The notes beneath the pieces are model-generated. The model was not told the DNA's origin. It ran no database searches and worked only from the letters and a program-made list of their open reading frames with translations. This document shows, one piece after another, positions 1-8,969 of a DNA stretch of 64,000 bases. Location of the stretch: assembly GCF_021502655.1 (NCBI RefSeq), contig NZ_JAKFFT010000008.1:1-64000 (forward strand). The letters are read 5' to 3'. Position numbers and translations under genes: made by a program. Source of the stretch: Dyadobacter sp. CY347 (GTDB taxonomy: Bacteria; Bacteroidota; Bacteroidia; Cytophagales; Spirosomataceae). Positions within the stretch are counted from its first letter, which is position 1, and the number at the start of each line of letters is the position of its first letter.

Positions 1-114
<114 letters not shown>

Positions 115-191
115 AAATTTTGTTGTGATCTCTCTTATCGCTAAGAGGACCGAATCTTCTTAAACGAACTATCTTTTTGCTCTCTTCATCA

Positions 192-203
192 TGTCAAAGA
201 ACG
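192..203 (-). promoter_or_regulatory. boxA-like antitermination site in the rRNA leader
   Basis: The minus strand reads CGTTCTTTGACA here, close to the boxA consensus TGCTCTTTAACA and like the GTTCTTTGACAT element common ahead of 16S genes in Bacteroidota. It lies about 80 nt upstream of the 16S 5' end, where the Nus antitermination complex would load. The match is seen; the function is inferred. Confidence 0.5.
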
Positions 204-269
204 TTGCTCTGAATCTTTCAGAACTCGTTGTCTAGCCGTCTGCTAAACCGTTGTTCCCGATTGGGAGTG

Positions 270-300
270 CAAAAGTGCAGGCTTTATTTTTTATAAGCAA
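270..300 (-). promoter_or_regulatory. Probable rRNA operon promoter
   Basis: On the minus strand TTG (300-298) is followed by 20 nt and CACTTTTG (277-270). This fits the Bacteroidota sigma consensus TTG-N19/20-TAnnTTTG with one mismatch in the -7 box. Transcription would start near 264, giving a leader of about 150 nt that contains the boxA-like site. Confidence 0.6.
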
Positions 301-467
301 GCACTAGACAGAAATATTTATCAACTTTTTTGAAAGTTTTTCCTAACCGTCTGATAATCATATTTATTTAGCGGAAAATAATTTTAAACTTTTTTTCATG
401 CCCGATTATATGCCGCCCATCCGGCCAGAACGCCATTTTTACAGTTTATACAAATTCCTTTTTTAGT

Positions 468-510
468 ACCACAAAACAAAACGGGCCCTTGCTAAAAAGC
501 AAGAGCCCGT
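468..510 (-). terminator. Rho-independent terminator of nrdA
   Basis: Two 13-nt arms (481-493 and 498-510) pair with one mismatch around an AAAA loop. On the minus strand the hairpin is followed by a T-rich tract (TTTTGTTTTG). It lies 22 nt beyond the nrdA stop codon. Confidence 0.8.
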
Positions 511-531
511 CCTTCAACACATTTATCCTAA

Positions 532-2982
532 TTACGAACCGCAAGCTTCGCAGCTTTCGGGATCGTCTAATGAGCATTGCATATCCGCCTTGTTGTCTCT
601 TGGAACAATAGGCTTCGCGTGATCTTCTGCGTATTGAACGTAATTCAACTCCTTCTCGGCAACCACAACTGTCGCAGGCTCGATTTGCGGCTCTGCTTGC
701 TTGCTTAAGGTGAATTGAACCGGATCGGAAGCTGCGCGGGTGCGGAGATAATACATTCCCGTTTTTAGTCCTTTCTTCCAGGCGTAGAAGTGCATGGAGG
801 TTAGTTTGCCAAAATTCGCTTCTTCCATGAAAATATTCAGAGACTGAGACTGACAAATGAATGCACCACGATCGGCAGACATATCGAGCAAGCTACGCTG
901 CTTAATCTCCCACGCTGTTTTATATAGTTCTTTAATGTTCTGCGGAATGTTTGGAATAGCCTGAACAGATCCGCTTGCACGAACGAGGTTGTTTTTCATT
1001 TCCTCATTCCAAAGTCCTAGCCTTACAAGGTCTTTCAACAGATATTTATTCACCACCACAAATTCTCCCGATAAAACCCTTCTTACATATATATTAGAAG
1101 TGAATGGTTCGAAACATTCATTATTACCCAAAATCTGGCTTGTAGAAGCAGTCGGCATTGGCGCCAGGAGCAACGAGTTACGAACACCATGTTGAATGAC
1201 ACCCTTTCTCAATTTCTCCCAATCCCAGCGATTGCTATCCGGCGTTACATTCCACATATCGAATTGGAAAATCCCTTGCGAAACCGGACTTCCTGCCCAA
1301 GTTTCGTATGGCCCCAGCTTTTCGGCCAGCTCCATGGAAGATTCCATAGCACCATAATAGATGGTTTCGAAAATGTCCTTATTCAACTGACGCGCCTCGT
1401 CAGAATCAAACGGCATGCGCATCATGCAGAATGCATCCGCCAATCCTTGTACACCAATCCCGATTGGGCGGTGTCTTTTATTGCTTTTTTCTGCTTCCGG
1501 AACGGGATAGTAATTCAGGTCAATGATCTTATTCAGGTTGCGTGTGATCACTTTTGTGATCTCGTACAATTTCTGATGATCAAAACGCATGAAGCCGTCA
1601 GGGCCTTGCTCGATGAATTTTGGCAATGCGATTGAAGCGAGGTTACAAACCGCCACTTCGTCCGGCGCTGTGTATTCAATGATTTCGGTGCAAAGGTTTG
1701 AAGACTTAATCGTTCCCAGGTTTTTCTGGTTTGATTTGCTGTTCGCGTGGTCCTTATATAACATGTAAGGAGTGCCGGTCTCAATCTGCGATTCCATGAT
1801 GGCGAACCAAAGATCTTGCGCCTTTATGGTTTTACGCGCTTTGCCTTCCAATTCATATCGCTCATAAAGCTTCACGAATTCCTCGCTATGCGTATCCGAA
1901 AGTCCCGGACATTCGTGCGGACAGAATAATGACCACGTATCATTGGCTTCCACGCGTTTCATGAAAAGATCCGGAATCCAAAGTGCATAGAACAAATCTC
2001 TCGCACGCTGCTCTTCTTTTCCGTGATTTTTCTTTAAGTCAAGGAAATCAAAAATGTCTGAGTGCCAAGGTTCCATATATATAGCAAAAGAACCTTTGCG
2101 CTTTCCACCTCCCTGATCCACATATCTTGCCGTATCATTGAAGACACGAAGCATCGGCACAATCCCGTTAGACTGACCATTTGTTCCTTTAATATAAGTG
2201 CCTGTCGCACGCACATCGTGAATGCTCAAACCGATGCCACCGGCAGATTGCGAGATCAATGCGCAATTTTTAAGCGTATCGTAAATCCCGTTAATGCTGT
2301 CTTCCTTCATGGTCAACAGGAAGCAAGACGACATTTGTGGTTTCGGCGTTCCGGCATTAAACAATGTTGGCGTTGCGTGTGTAAACCATTTTTCCGAAAG
2401 CAAATGATACGTTTCAATCGCAGCCTGAACATCTTCCTGGTGGATCCCGATCGCAACCCGCATCAGCATGTGTTGGGGTCTTTCTACGATTTTACCGTCA
2501 ACCTTTAATAGGTAAGACTTTTCAAGCGTTTTGTAACCGAAATAATCATAGGCGTAATCGCGGTCATATATAATAGTAGAATCCAGAAGCGAGGCATTTT
2601 GGCGGATTACTTCATAAACATCCTTGGCAATCAATGAAGCATTTTCACCTGTTTTGCCATCAACATATGTATAAAGGCGTTTCATGGTTGCTGAAAACGA
2701 CTTCAATGTATTTTTATGAAGATTTGAGATCGCAACGCGGGCTGCTAAAATCGCATAATCCGGGTGCTTGGTGGTCATGGACGCGGCCGTTTCAGCAGCC
2801 AAATTGTCCAATTCCGCAGTTGTTACGCCGTCATAGATGCCGGAGACAACTTTTTTGGCCACCTCTATGGGTTGGATATAATTTGAATCAAGCCCATAGC
2901 TCAATTTCTCGATTCGCGCAGTGACCTTATCGAACTTTACCGATTCTCGGCGACCGTCGCGTTTTATTACATACATTGACAT
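532..2982 (-). CDS. nrdA: Ribonucleoside-diphosphate reductase, alpha (large) subunit, class Ia
   Basis: This is the catalytic subunit that reduces ribonucleoside diphosphates to deoxyribonucleotides, working with NrdB in the cytoplasm. The 816-residue product has an N-terminal ATP-cone (about 1-95), which is the allosteric activity site. The probable active-site residues are visible: redox cysteines C220 and C446, the thiyl-radical motif N429-x-C431-x-E433, the YY pair in GMYYLRT, and a C-terminal CEAC (C811, C814) that relays electrons. Length and motifs are complete and no intein is present. The start MSMYVIKRDGR is used; the Met two codons further in is equally possible. The gene stands alone, with nrdB about 21 kb away (24186-25181). 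I see no clear NrdR box or full promoter in the 443-nt gap upstream. Confidence 0.96.
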   Translation of the reverse strand: MSMYVIKRDGRRESVKFDKVTARIEKLSYGLDSNYIQPIEVAKKVVSGIYDGVTTAELDNLAAETAASMTTKHPDYAILAARVAISNLHKNTLKSFSATMKRLYTYVDGKTGENASLIAKDVYEVIRQNASLLDSTIIYDRDYAYDYFGYKTLEKSYLLKVDGKIVERPQHMLMRVAIGIHQEDVQAAIETYHLLSEKWFTHATPTLFNAGTPKPQMSSCFLLTMKEDSINGIYDTLKNCALISQSAGGIGLSIHDVRATGTYIKGTNGQSNGIVPMLRVFNDTARYVDQGGGKRKGSFAIYMEPWHSDIFDFLDLKKNHGKEEQRARDLFYALWIPDLFMKRVEANDTWSLFCPHECPGLSDTHSEEFVKLYERYELEGKARKTIKAQDLWFAIMESQIETGTPYMLYKDHANSKSNQKNLGTIKSSNLCTEIIEYTAPDEVAVCNLASIALPKFIEQGPDGFMRFDHQKLYEITKVITRNLNKIIDLNYYPVPEAEKSNKRHRPIGIGVQGLADAFCMMRMPFDSDEARQLNKDIFETIYYGAMESSMELAEKLGPYETWAGSPVSQGIFQFDMWNVTPDSNRWDWEKLRKGVIQHGVRNSLLLAPMPTASTSQILGNNECFEPFTSNIYVRRVLSGEFVVVNKYLLKDLVRLGLWNEEMKNNLVRASGSVQAIPNIPQNIKELYKTAWEIKQRSLLDMSADRGAFICQSQSLNIFMEEANFGKLTSMHFYAWKKGLKTGMYYLRTRAASDPVQFTLSKQAEPQIEPATVVVAEKELNYVQYAEDHAKPIVPRDNKADMQCSLDDPESCEACGS

Positions 2983-3425
2983 GTTAATAGATTGTTTTTA
3001 AGGAAGTTAGTGATGTATCTTACAGTCGAAATCGTTCTTTGGAGGAGTTTAACAGTCCTTGAAATAACATTAAATTAATCGCATTCGCAACCAGTATTAC
3101 CAGACTAGTTTTGGGTTTATAGGGATAATCCAAATCGCATGATTTGTAATATTCTAAATGCTAGCGATTTACGGTTTATCAACATTAAAATGGAACTGAA
3201 AAAAAATTTACAAAAATTTAATGTTTAAAATTTGCAAACTTTTATCTGAGAAGAATTAAGAGTATGACGGAGAATTTGGGAACAAAAATTTGAATATCAG
3301 CTTGTTATAACGATTATATTATTTAAATAAATTCTAAACAAGCAAACATTTGATAATTTTTAAAATTGCGTATGATATTAAGCACTATATAAACTCATTT
3401 ACATACTGATCAAAACTAGTACATT
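2983..3425. other. AT-rich divergent intergenic region
   Basis: This 443-nt gap separates nrdA from a rightward gene. It is AT-rich, with repeated CAAAAATTT-type tracts at about 3210 and 3283. I see no RNA gene, no ORF of note and no full TTG-N19/20-TAnnTTTG promoter. It presumably holds the promoters of both flanking genes. Confidence 0.5.
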
Positions 3426-4337
3426 ATGACTAAGCTAATTGATTCTCCATCACGCCGGAATTTTCTAAAAACCTCAACGGGAATCGTTACGGGGCTTGCG
3501 GCCGGACTTGCCGTGCCAGAAATCGTATTTGCTAAAAATACCGGGCCTGGATATGCCTTGCAACTTGGCGTTTTTGCACCTTATAATAAAGCTGAATATC
3601 TGCGTGAATCGGGTTGTACATATATAGAGGAGTCGGTTGGGAATTTTTTGATTCCAAAAGACGGCGATGCGCAGTATGCCAAAAATCTGCAACAGCTTCA
3701 TGAAGAGAAGTTTCCCATTAAGTCCTATGTCATTTTATTGCCCGGAAGCCTGAAAACGCTGGGGCCGGATGCGAACCATGAGGCAATTCTCGAAAGGACA
3801 GACCTTGTTTTGAAGCGCGCGAAAGAATGTAAATCGCAATATGTGGTTTTTGGAAGCGGCGGTTCGCGGATCATTCCGGAGGGGTTTGATCGGGAAAAGG
3901 CAAAGGCACAACACATTGAGTTGACCAGGAAAATGGCGCCGCTGGCTGAAAAATATGGTGTTACCATTGCTGTGGAGCCATTAAATCGTGGCGAGACGAA
4001 TTTTATAAACAGCTTAGCCGAAGGCGTTGAAATCATTGATGCCGTAAAAAGCCCCAGAGTGAAGCTGTTATGCGACATTTTTCATATGTTGAAGGAAGAC
4101 GAGTCACCGGATGAGATTGTGAAATTTGGTAAATACATTGTGCATTGCCACATTGCCGAAAAGGAAAACCGAACGCCTCCCGGGGTGAAAGGAGATGATT
4201 TCAGAGCCTATCTAAGTGCCTTGAAAAAGATCGGTTATAAAGGCGGATTGTCCATAGAATGTTTCACTTATACAGATTTTGACAAAGAAGCACGTAAGGG
4301 TGTGGAAGTGTTGAAACAGCAATTGAGTGAAGTTTAA
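3426..4337 (+). CDS. Tat-exported sugar phosphate isomerase/epimerase-like TIM-barrel protein
   Basis: The 303-residue protein starts with a twin-arginine signal (SRRNFLKTS, residues about 9-17, then a hydrophobic stretch ending near VFAKN), so it should be folded in the cytoplasm and exported. The rest resembles the xylose-isomerase-like/AP-endonuclease-2 TIM-barrel superfamily. It has a VVFGSGG strand, the acidic strand end AVEPLNR, LCDIFHM, VHCHIAEK with metal-type histidines, and a C-terminal LSIECF. Members include hydroxypyruvate isomerase and tagatose/psicose 3-epimerase-like enzymes, often used in sugar catabolism. The substrate cannot be told from sequence. No sugar genes are adjacent. 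Confidence 0.8.
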   Translation: MTKLIDSPSRRNFLKTSTGIVTGLAAGLAVPEIVFAKNTGPGYALQLGVFAPYNKAEYLRESGCTYIEESVGNFLIPKDGDAQYAKNLQQLHEEKFPIKSYVILLPGSLKTLGPDANHEAILERTDLVLKRAKECKSQYVVFGSGGSRIIPEGFDREKAKAQHIELTRKMAPLAEKYGVTIAVEPLNRGETNFINSLAEGVEIIDAVKSPRVKLLCDIFHMLKEDESPDEIVKFGKYIVHCHIAEKENRTPPGVKGDDFRAYLSALKKIGYKGGLSIECFTYTDFDKEARKGVEVLKQQLSEV

Positions 4338-4390
4338 TCACTTACCGTTGCGTATATCAAAGTTTTATCAAAAAGATAGGCGTTCATTTC

Positions 4391-4421
4391 TTGGTTTACT
4401 AAATTAGAATTTTTACTTTTG
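4391..4421 (+). promoter_or_regulatory. Promoter of rpmE2
   Basis: TTG (4391-4393), 20 nt, then TACTTTTG (4414-4421). This is an exact match to the Bacteroidota consensus TTG-N19/20-TAnnTTTG. The start codon lies 47 nt beyond the -7 box. Confidence 0.75.
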
Positions 4422-4467
4422 CAATCCTTTTTGAGAATTGTATCGAAACACATAATACCATATACCA

Positions 4468-4722
4468 ATGAAAAAAGATATTCATCCCAATTATAGAGAC
4501 GTAGTTTTCTGGGATCTATCAAGCGATTTTAAATTCATTACGCGCTCTACCATAGAAACTAGCGAAAATATTACTTGGGAAGATGGCAAGTCTTATCCGG
4601 TATATAAAGTCGAGGTTTCTTCTCAGTCGCACCCTTTCTACACAGGTAAAAATGTACTTGTAGATACTGCTGGCCGTGTAGACAAGTTCAGAAAACGTTA
4701 CGGAGCACAGAAAGAAGCTTAA
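4468..4722 (+). CDS. rpmE2: 50S ribosomal protein L31, type B
   Basis: This 84-residue protein of the large ribosomal subunit starts MKKDIHPNYRDVVFWD and contains SHPFYTGK and the basic end RVDKFRKRYG, typical of bacterial L31. It lacks the CxxC zinc ligands of type A L31, so it belongs to the zinc-independent type B form. It is a single-gene unit with its own consensus promoter and a strong terminator. Confidence 0.97.
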   Translation: MKKDIHPNYRDVVFWDLSSDFKFITRSTIETSENITWEDGKSYPVYKVEVSSQSHPFYTGKNVLVDTAGRVDKFRKRYGAQKEA

Positions 4723-4750
4723 TCAGCGCTTTCCATACCGAAATTAAAAG

Positions 4751-4794
4751 AAGCAGTCTCTTGTAAAATGTACAAGAGACTGCTTCTTTTTTTG
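4751..4794 (+). terminator. Rho-independent terminator of rpmE2
   Basis: A perfect 15-bp stem (4751-4765 with 4771-4785) and a 5-nt loop are followed by a T-tract to 4793. It lies 29 nt after the rpmE2 stop. Confidence 0.92.
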
Positions 4795-4821
4795 CCTAAC
4801 CAAAAAAATGGGCGAACTTTG
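4792..4821 (+). promoter_or_regulatory. Probable promoter of the GlmU-like/holB/rimBK operon
   Basis: TTG (4792-4794), 19 nt, then GAACTTTG (4814-4821), a one-mismatch fit to the Bacteroidota promoter. Transcription would begin near 4827. That is downstream of an in-frame ATG at 4808 and upstream of the ATG at 4844, which supports the latter as the start of the next gene. Confidence 0.5.
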
Positions 4822-4843
4822 GCCCCACATACTAGCATCACTT

Positions 4844-6040
4844 ATGCCTACCATTATCCTGTTTGACGATCCTACGATCCGCGTTCAACTTTTACCATTC
4901 ACATACACCAGGCCTGTTTCAGGAATTCGCTGCGGCATTCATAAGATTTCTGAAAAATGGGGTTTATGGCTGGATTCGGCTGTTTCTTATCAGACTGCGG
5001 ATTACTTAGCATCGGCCTTCCCGGCAACAAGTTCCTCTGATAACCTATATATCAATGGCAGCCTTTGCCCGGATGCTGCTCTCGTGGAAGAAATCAAAAA
5101 GCTGCCCGAGCAGTCGGCACTGGTTTCTGGTGATGACATCCTCGTCATCAGAACCGGCGAGATGTGGACGCCTGGCATGAACGTTACGCATTTCGAGCCG
5201 CAACATTATGCTGGCTCATTTACATTGATCCGACACGTTTGGGACATTTTTGCTTTCAATGGTGAGCAGATTGAAACCGATTTTAGAAAAATAACGGAGA
5301 ATAGAACCTCAGAGCCATTAACTGATCCCTTTACACATTGCTATAAACCTGAGAATATTTTCATTGAGAAAGGAGCTGTTGTAAAAGCCTCCATTTTGAA
5401 TGCTGAGAATGGGCCTATTTACATTGGAAAAGATGCTTTGATCCAGGAAGGTTCAATGGTTCAGGGACCGTTTTCGATTGGAGAAGGCAGCGTGCTGGCA
5501 CAGGGAACGAAGATTCGGCCGAATACAACGGTTGGGCCGTTTAGCAAGCTGGGCGGCGAGGTCAGTAACTGTGTTGTATTTGGTTATAGTAACAAGGGGC
5601 ATGATGGTTATTTGGGAAATTCTGTGTTGGGTGAATGGTGTAACCTGGGTGCCAACACGAATAATTCGAATTTAAAGAATGACCATAGCAATGTGAAACT
5701 GCATAGTTATGTGACCAATGATCTGGCAGATACAGGGTTAAGGTTTTGTGGATTAATGATGGGCGATTATTCAAAGGCCGGGATTTCCACGATGTTCAAC
5801 ACGGGCTCTGTTGTTGGCGTAAGTGTAAATGTGTTCGGGGCGGGTTTTCAAGCGAAGCATACGCCTTCGTTTTCCTGGGGCGGAAATGCAGAAGGATTTG
5901 CAGAATATCGTTTTCAAAAAGCGCTTCATGTGGCGCAGGACACGGTCAGTCGGCGCAATGTTACATTTGGGGAAACGGACGAAGAAATTTTGAAATCTGT
6001 TTTTGAGCAAACGCGCGTACAACGCAATTTTGAATGTTAA
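4844..6040 (+). CDS. GlmU-like sugar nucleotidyltransferase/acetyltransferase (Bacteroidota alternative form)
   Basis: The 398-residue protein starts MPTIILFDDP. It has an N-terminal nucleotidyltransferase-like part with LLPFTYTRPVSGIRCGI (about 16-32), then from about residue 185 a left-handed beta-helix of hexapeptide repeats (for example IYIGKDALIQEGSMVQG). This layout matches the Bacteroidota family annotated as an alternative GlmU (UDP-GlcNAc pyrophosphorylase/GlcN-1-P acetyltransferase), which would supply UDP-GlcNAc for peptidoglycan and LPS. The canonical GxGTRMxPxxPK signature is not seen in standard form, so the biochemical role is inferred from family. An ATG at 4808 would add 12 residues but sits ahead of the likely transcription start. 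holB follows after 28 nt. Confidence 0.85.
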   Translation: MPTIILFDDPTIRVQLLPFTYTRPVSGIRCGIHKISEKWGLWLDSAVSYQTADYLASAFPATSSSDNLYINGSLCPDAALVEEIKKLPEQSALVSGDDILVIRTGEMWTPGMNVTHFEPQHYAGSFTLIRHVWDIFAFNGEQIETDFRKITENRTSEPLTDPFTHCYKPENIFIEKGAVVKASILNAENGPIYIGKDALIQEGSMVQGPFSIGEGSVLAQGTKIRPNTTVGPFSKLGGEVSNCVVFGYSNKGHDGYLGNSVLGEWCNLGANTNNSNLKNDHSNVKLHSYVTNDLADTGLRFCGLMMGDYSKAGISTMFNTGSVVGVSVNVFGAGFQAKHTPSFSWGGNAEGFAEYRFQKALHVAQDTVSRRNVTFGETDEEILKSVFEQTRVQRNFEC

Positions 6041-6068
6041 TTCACTTTTAGTTTAAAAATCATCCACC

Positions 6069-7187
6069 GTGCTTTTCAGAGAAATACCGGGACTTGAACA
6101 TATAAAATCAACGTTAAGGCGCTCGGTTAAGAATAGCCATTTGGCTCACGCACAGCTATTTGATTCTCCAGCCGGCGGTGGGGGCCTTGCGATGGCGCTT
6201 GCTTTTGCAACATATATTAATTGTGAAAATAAAGGCGAAGAGGATGCTTGCGGCGTTTGTGCTTCCTGCGCAAAAATGGCCAAACTGATCCATCCCGATT
6301 TTCACTTCATATTTCCGATCGCGACTTCAAAAAAGATCGATGGCAAAACGAGCGAGGCTTTTCTAGGCTTATGGCGCTCGTTTTTGCTGGAAAATCCTTA
6401 TCGCATTTTGCCTGAATGGCTCGATCACATTAGCGCTGAAAACAAGCAGGGCAACATTTCCGTGGAAGAAGCGCGTGGCATTTTGCGAAAATTGTCGGTG
6501 AAGGCTTATGAGGGTGAATATAAAATTCTGCTGATCTGGAAACCGGACATTATGAATGCGGCTTCTTCGAATGCGATTTTGAAAATATTGGAAGAACCGC
6601 CTGAGAAAACGCTTTTTTTGTTGGTTAGTGACCAGTCAGACAAGTTGCTAACCACCATTATTTCCCGGACGCAACGCATTAACATTCCGGCATTTTCGGA
6701 TGAAGAGGTTCGCTATTTTTTGAAACTTCAACAAGTTAGCGACACTGCTGCCAAATCGATTGCTTATTTGTGTGACGGAAATTTGTCGGAAGCATTGAAA
6801 TTGGTCCAAGACGCTGAGGACGATCGTTCTGGGTGGTTTGCGGGCTGGATGCGTTCCTGTTATAAGTATGATATTTCGCATTTGGTAAAGCTCGCCGATA
6901 ACTTCGATGTCATGAACAAAGAGAAGCAAAAAGGCCTGCTGGAATATGCATTAAGGCTTTTTCGCGACATGCTTATTTGGAGCCATGGCGCTGGTGAGTT
7001 GCTGCGCGTTCCGGATGAAGAGCTGACATTTGTACAAAACTTTTCAAAAGCGGTTAACTTTGATTCACTTGAAAAAATGATTGAAGAAGTGAATCTGGCC
7101 TATTATCATATGGAACGGAATGTGCGGGCAAAAATGGTTTTTCTTGATTTGTCGTTAACTGTTGCTCATTTTTTTCAAAGGCGATGA
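6069..7187 (+). CDS. holB: DNA polymerase III clamp loader, delta' subunit
   Basis: This structural subunit of the clamp loader opens and loads the sliding clamp during replication. The 372-residue product starts at a GTG codon (MLFREIPGLEHIKSTL). It has an AAA+ fold with a degenerate P-loop (SPAGGGGLAMA, no GKT), as expected for delta', which does not hydrolyse ATP. A zinc-binding cysteine set follows (CENKGEEDACGVCASC, about 52-67), then SNAILKILEEPP and SRTQ (the SRC-motif position). The stop overlaps the start of rimB by 4 nt (ATGA), so the two are translationally coupled. Confidence 0.93.
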   Translation: MLFREIPGLEHIKSTLRRSVKNSHLAHAQLFDSPAGGGGLAMALAFATYINCENKGEEDACGVCASCAKMAKLIHPDFHFIFPIATSKKIDGKTSEAFLGLWRSFLLENPYRILPEWLDHISAENKQGNISVEEARGILRKLSVKAYEGEYKILLIWKPDIMNAASSNAILKILEEPPEKTLFLLVSDQSDKLLTTIISRTQRINIPAFSDEEVRYFLKLQQVSDTAAKSIAYLCDGNLSEALKLVQDAEDDRSGWFAGWMRSCYKYDISHLVKLADNFDVMNKEKQKGLLEYALRLFRDMLIWSHGAGELLRVPDEELTFVQNFSKAVNFDSLEKMIEEVNLAYYHMERNVRAKMVFLDLSLTVAHFFQRR

Positions 7188-7654
7188 AACAGTCATTGGA
7201 CATTATCGGCGCGACCGACATTGTTGATTTGCCTGATTTGGGCTGGTTCAATGTTCCTGTCCGCATTGATTCCGGTGCAACGACTTCTTCCATACATTGT
7301 TCACGTGTCCGGCTGATTACAAATGGTGAGCAGCCGCAATTATGTTTTTATTTAGACGCAAAAAAGGGCGCCCCGGAACAATCTTTCACGGTGACCGAAT
7401 TTAAGGAAACCATTGTCAGAAACTCTTCGGGAAAAGAAGAAAAACGTTATGTGATCAAAACGAAGATCACCATCTTTGGTAAAAAAATACGAACTGAATT
7501 TTCACTCGCCAACCGGCGCAAAATGAGATATCCAATCCTTTTAGGACGCAAACTGCTCAAAAAGCGGTTTTTGGTGGATGTCTCGCAAAAAGATTTATCC
7601 GCTGCAAAGCGTTCAAAGGCAACTCATCGTACTCACGCCCGACATCAATCCTGA
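7184..7654 (+). CDS. rimB: RimB-like retropepsin-type protease (RimK-associated)
   Basis: The 156-residue protein is a member of the family once called ATP-dependent zinc protease (PF05618). It has the retropepsin-like aspartic motif VRIDSGATTSS (about 27-37) and the conserved YPILLGRKLL near the C-terminus. In the E. coli rim system, RimB cleaves the poly-glutamate tail that RimK adds to ribosomal protein S6. The gene lies 31 nt upstream of rimK, which supports this pairing. The symbol is given by family and context. Confidence 0.85.
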   Translation: MKQSLDIIGATDIVDLPDLGWFNVPVRIDSGATTSSIHCSRVRLITNGEQPQLCFYLDAKKGAPEQSFTVTEFKETIVRNSSGKEEKRYVIKTKITIFGKKIRTEFSLANRRKMRYPILLGRKLLKKRFLVDVSQKDLSAAKRSKATHRTHARHQS

Positions 7655-7685
7655 ATTTACCCCATTTTATTTTTTAATTATTTAT

Positions 7686-8588
7686 ATGAAAATCGCCGTG
7701 TTATCCACCAATCCCGACCTTTATTCAACGAAGCGTCTGGTGGAGGCAATTAAACAAAGGGGTCATCAGGCTGTGGTTATCGACCATGTGAAGTGCTTCG
7801 TAATGATTGAAGGAGGCAAACCGACCATTATTTACAAAGGAAAACCGATCACGGAAATTGACGCCGTCATTCCCAGAATCGGCACATCTGTGAATGCATT
7901 TGGCTGCGCTGTGGTGCGGCAATTGGAATTAATGAAAGTGTTCACGACAGTGAAATCGCAGGCCATTCTTCGTTCCCGTGATAAATTGCGGAGCATGCAG
8001 GTTTTGGCAAAATCGGGGGTGGACATTCCAAAAACTGTTTTTGCCAAAAATCCAAGTCAGGTTAATGAGCTGATCCACATGGTAGGCGGGCCACCGGTGA
8101 TCATTAAATTGCTCGAAGGAACCCAAGGCGTTGGAGTGGTTTTGGCAGAAAGCACCAAGGCTGCAAAATCCACTATTGAGGCATTTTACGGATTAAAGGC
8201 TAATTTTCTGATCCAGGAATACATTGCAGAATCCAAAGGTGCCGATATTCGGGCTTTTGTGATTGGCAACAAGGTCATTGCCGCTATGAAACGCCAGGGA
8301 CACGAAAGTGATTTCCGATCGAACTTGCACAGAGGCGGCGAAGGACATTTGGTCGAGCTCACCGCAGAAGAGGAACACACAGCCATCGCCGCCGCCAAAG
8401 CATTAGGCGTCCGCATCGCAGGTGTAGATTTGCTGCAATCAGAACGCGGCCCGCTGGTCATGGAAGTAAACTCCTCCCCCGGCCTCCGCGGAATTGAAGA
8501 AGTAAGTGGAATTGATATCGCGTCTTTGATTGTTGCTTATATAGAAGATAAGATTGTTACGGACGAAGGGGATACGGTTGGGGTTTGA
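7686..8588 (+). CDS. rimK: RimK-type ATP-grasp ligase (S6 modification)
   Basis: This 300-residue ATP-grasp ligase matches the usual RimK length (about 300) when started at MKIAVLSTNPDLYS. The reading frame stays open 108 nt upstream, but that part overlaps rimB. It shows the ATP-grasp elements: VIIKLLEGTQGVGV (nucleotide-binding loop), FLIQEYIAESKGADIRAFVI and the metal-binding end VMEVNSSPGLRGIE. In E. coli RimK adds glutamates to the C-terminus of S6. It closes the operon that begins with the GlmU-like gene. Confidence 0.92.
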   Translation: MKIAVLSTNPDLYSTKRLVEAIKQRGHQAVVIDHVKCFVMIEGGKPTIIYKGKPITEIDAVIPRIGTSVNAFGCAVVRQLELMKVFTTVKSQAILRSRDKLRSMQVLAKSGVDIPKTVFAKNPSQVNELIHMVGGPPVIIKLLEGTQGVGVVLAESTKAAKSTIEAFYGLKANFLIQEYIAESKGADIRAFVIGNKVIAAMKRQGHESDFRSNLHRGGEGHLVELTAEEEHTAIAAAKALGVRIAGVDLLQSERGPLVMEVNSSPGLRGIEEVSGIDIASLIVAYIEDKIVTDEGDTVGV

Positions 8589-8621
8589 TTGACTTTATAA
8601 AACGACTCAGCGTAACCAATA

Positions 8622-8638
8622 TGGTAACATTTCTTATC
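8622..8638 (+). promoter_or_regulatory. Dyad ahead of the HigB/HigA operon
   Basis: GTAACCAATATGGTAAC is an imperfect palindrome (one mismatched position per arm) 13 nt upstream of the toxin start codon. Autoregulation through such dyads is usual in HigBA operons. The dyad is seen; the operator role is inferred. Confidence 0.3.
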
Positions 8639-8651
8639 TTTATGTTGTTAT

Positions 8652-8969
8652 ATGCGCATTATAGCTGTAAAAACGCTGAAAGAATATTTGGAAACATATC
8701 CCAGGGCTGAGCAGGCATTACTTTCCTGGTTTGAAGAAGTTGAAATCAGTGACTGGAATTCACCTAACGCGTTGAAGGAACATTATGGAAACGCGTCGAT
8801 TTTAAGTAATAAACGCGTTGTCTTTAACATTCATGGCAATTCCTATCGACTCATTGTAGATATAGAATTTCGCCTGAAAATAGTTTTTATTGTTTGGTTC
8901 GGAACACATGACGCATACGACAAAATTGACGCAAAGACGATAAGCTATGATCGGTCCAATAAAAAATAA
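8652..8969 (+). CDS. higB: HigB-family toxin (mRNA interferase)
   Basis: This 105-residue protein of the RelE/HigB superfamily would cut mRNA on the ribosome. The family pattern is clear: ALLSWFEEVEISDWNSPNALK, then RVVFNIHGNSYRLIVDI, and the end WFGTHDAYDKIDA (family form GTHAEYDKI). It aligns well with the decayed copy at 48348-48649. The toxin precedes its antitoxin, the order typical of higBA, and the two coding regions overlap by 23 nt. All family motifs are intact, so it is probably functional. Confidence 0.88.
   Translation: MRIIAVKTLKEYLETYPRAEQALLSWFEEVEISDWNSPNALKEHYGNASILSNKRVVFNIHGNSYRLIVDIEFRLKIVFIVWFGTHDAYDKIDAKTISYDRSNKK

Larger units (their letters stand above)
115..531. other. 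Intergenic region between 16S rRNA and nrdA
   Basis: This gap holds the rRNA leader, the boxA-like site and promoter listed separately, and the nrdA terminator at its right end. The rest (about 301-467) is AT-rich, and I see no gene in it. Confidence 0.7.

Noticed and set aside
532..2982. Intein in NrdA
   Set aside because: Large-subunit reductases often carry inteins, but this frame is continuous, of normal length and has no splice-junction motifs.
2983..3425. Small RNA or tRNA in the long gap after nrdA
   Set aside because: The region is AT-rich with no stable stem set, no CCA end and no conserved RNA core recognisable by eye.
4808..4843. Upstream ATG start for the GlmU-like protein
   Set aside because: It lies inside the likely promoter; the conserved protein begins at MPTIILFDDP (4844).
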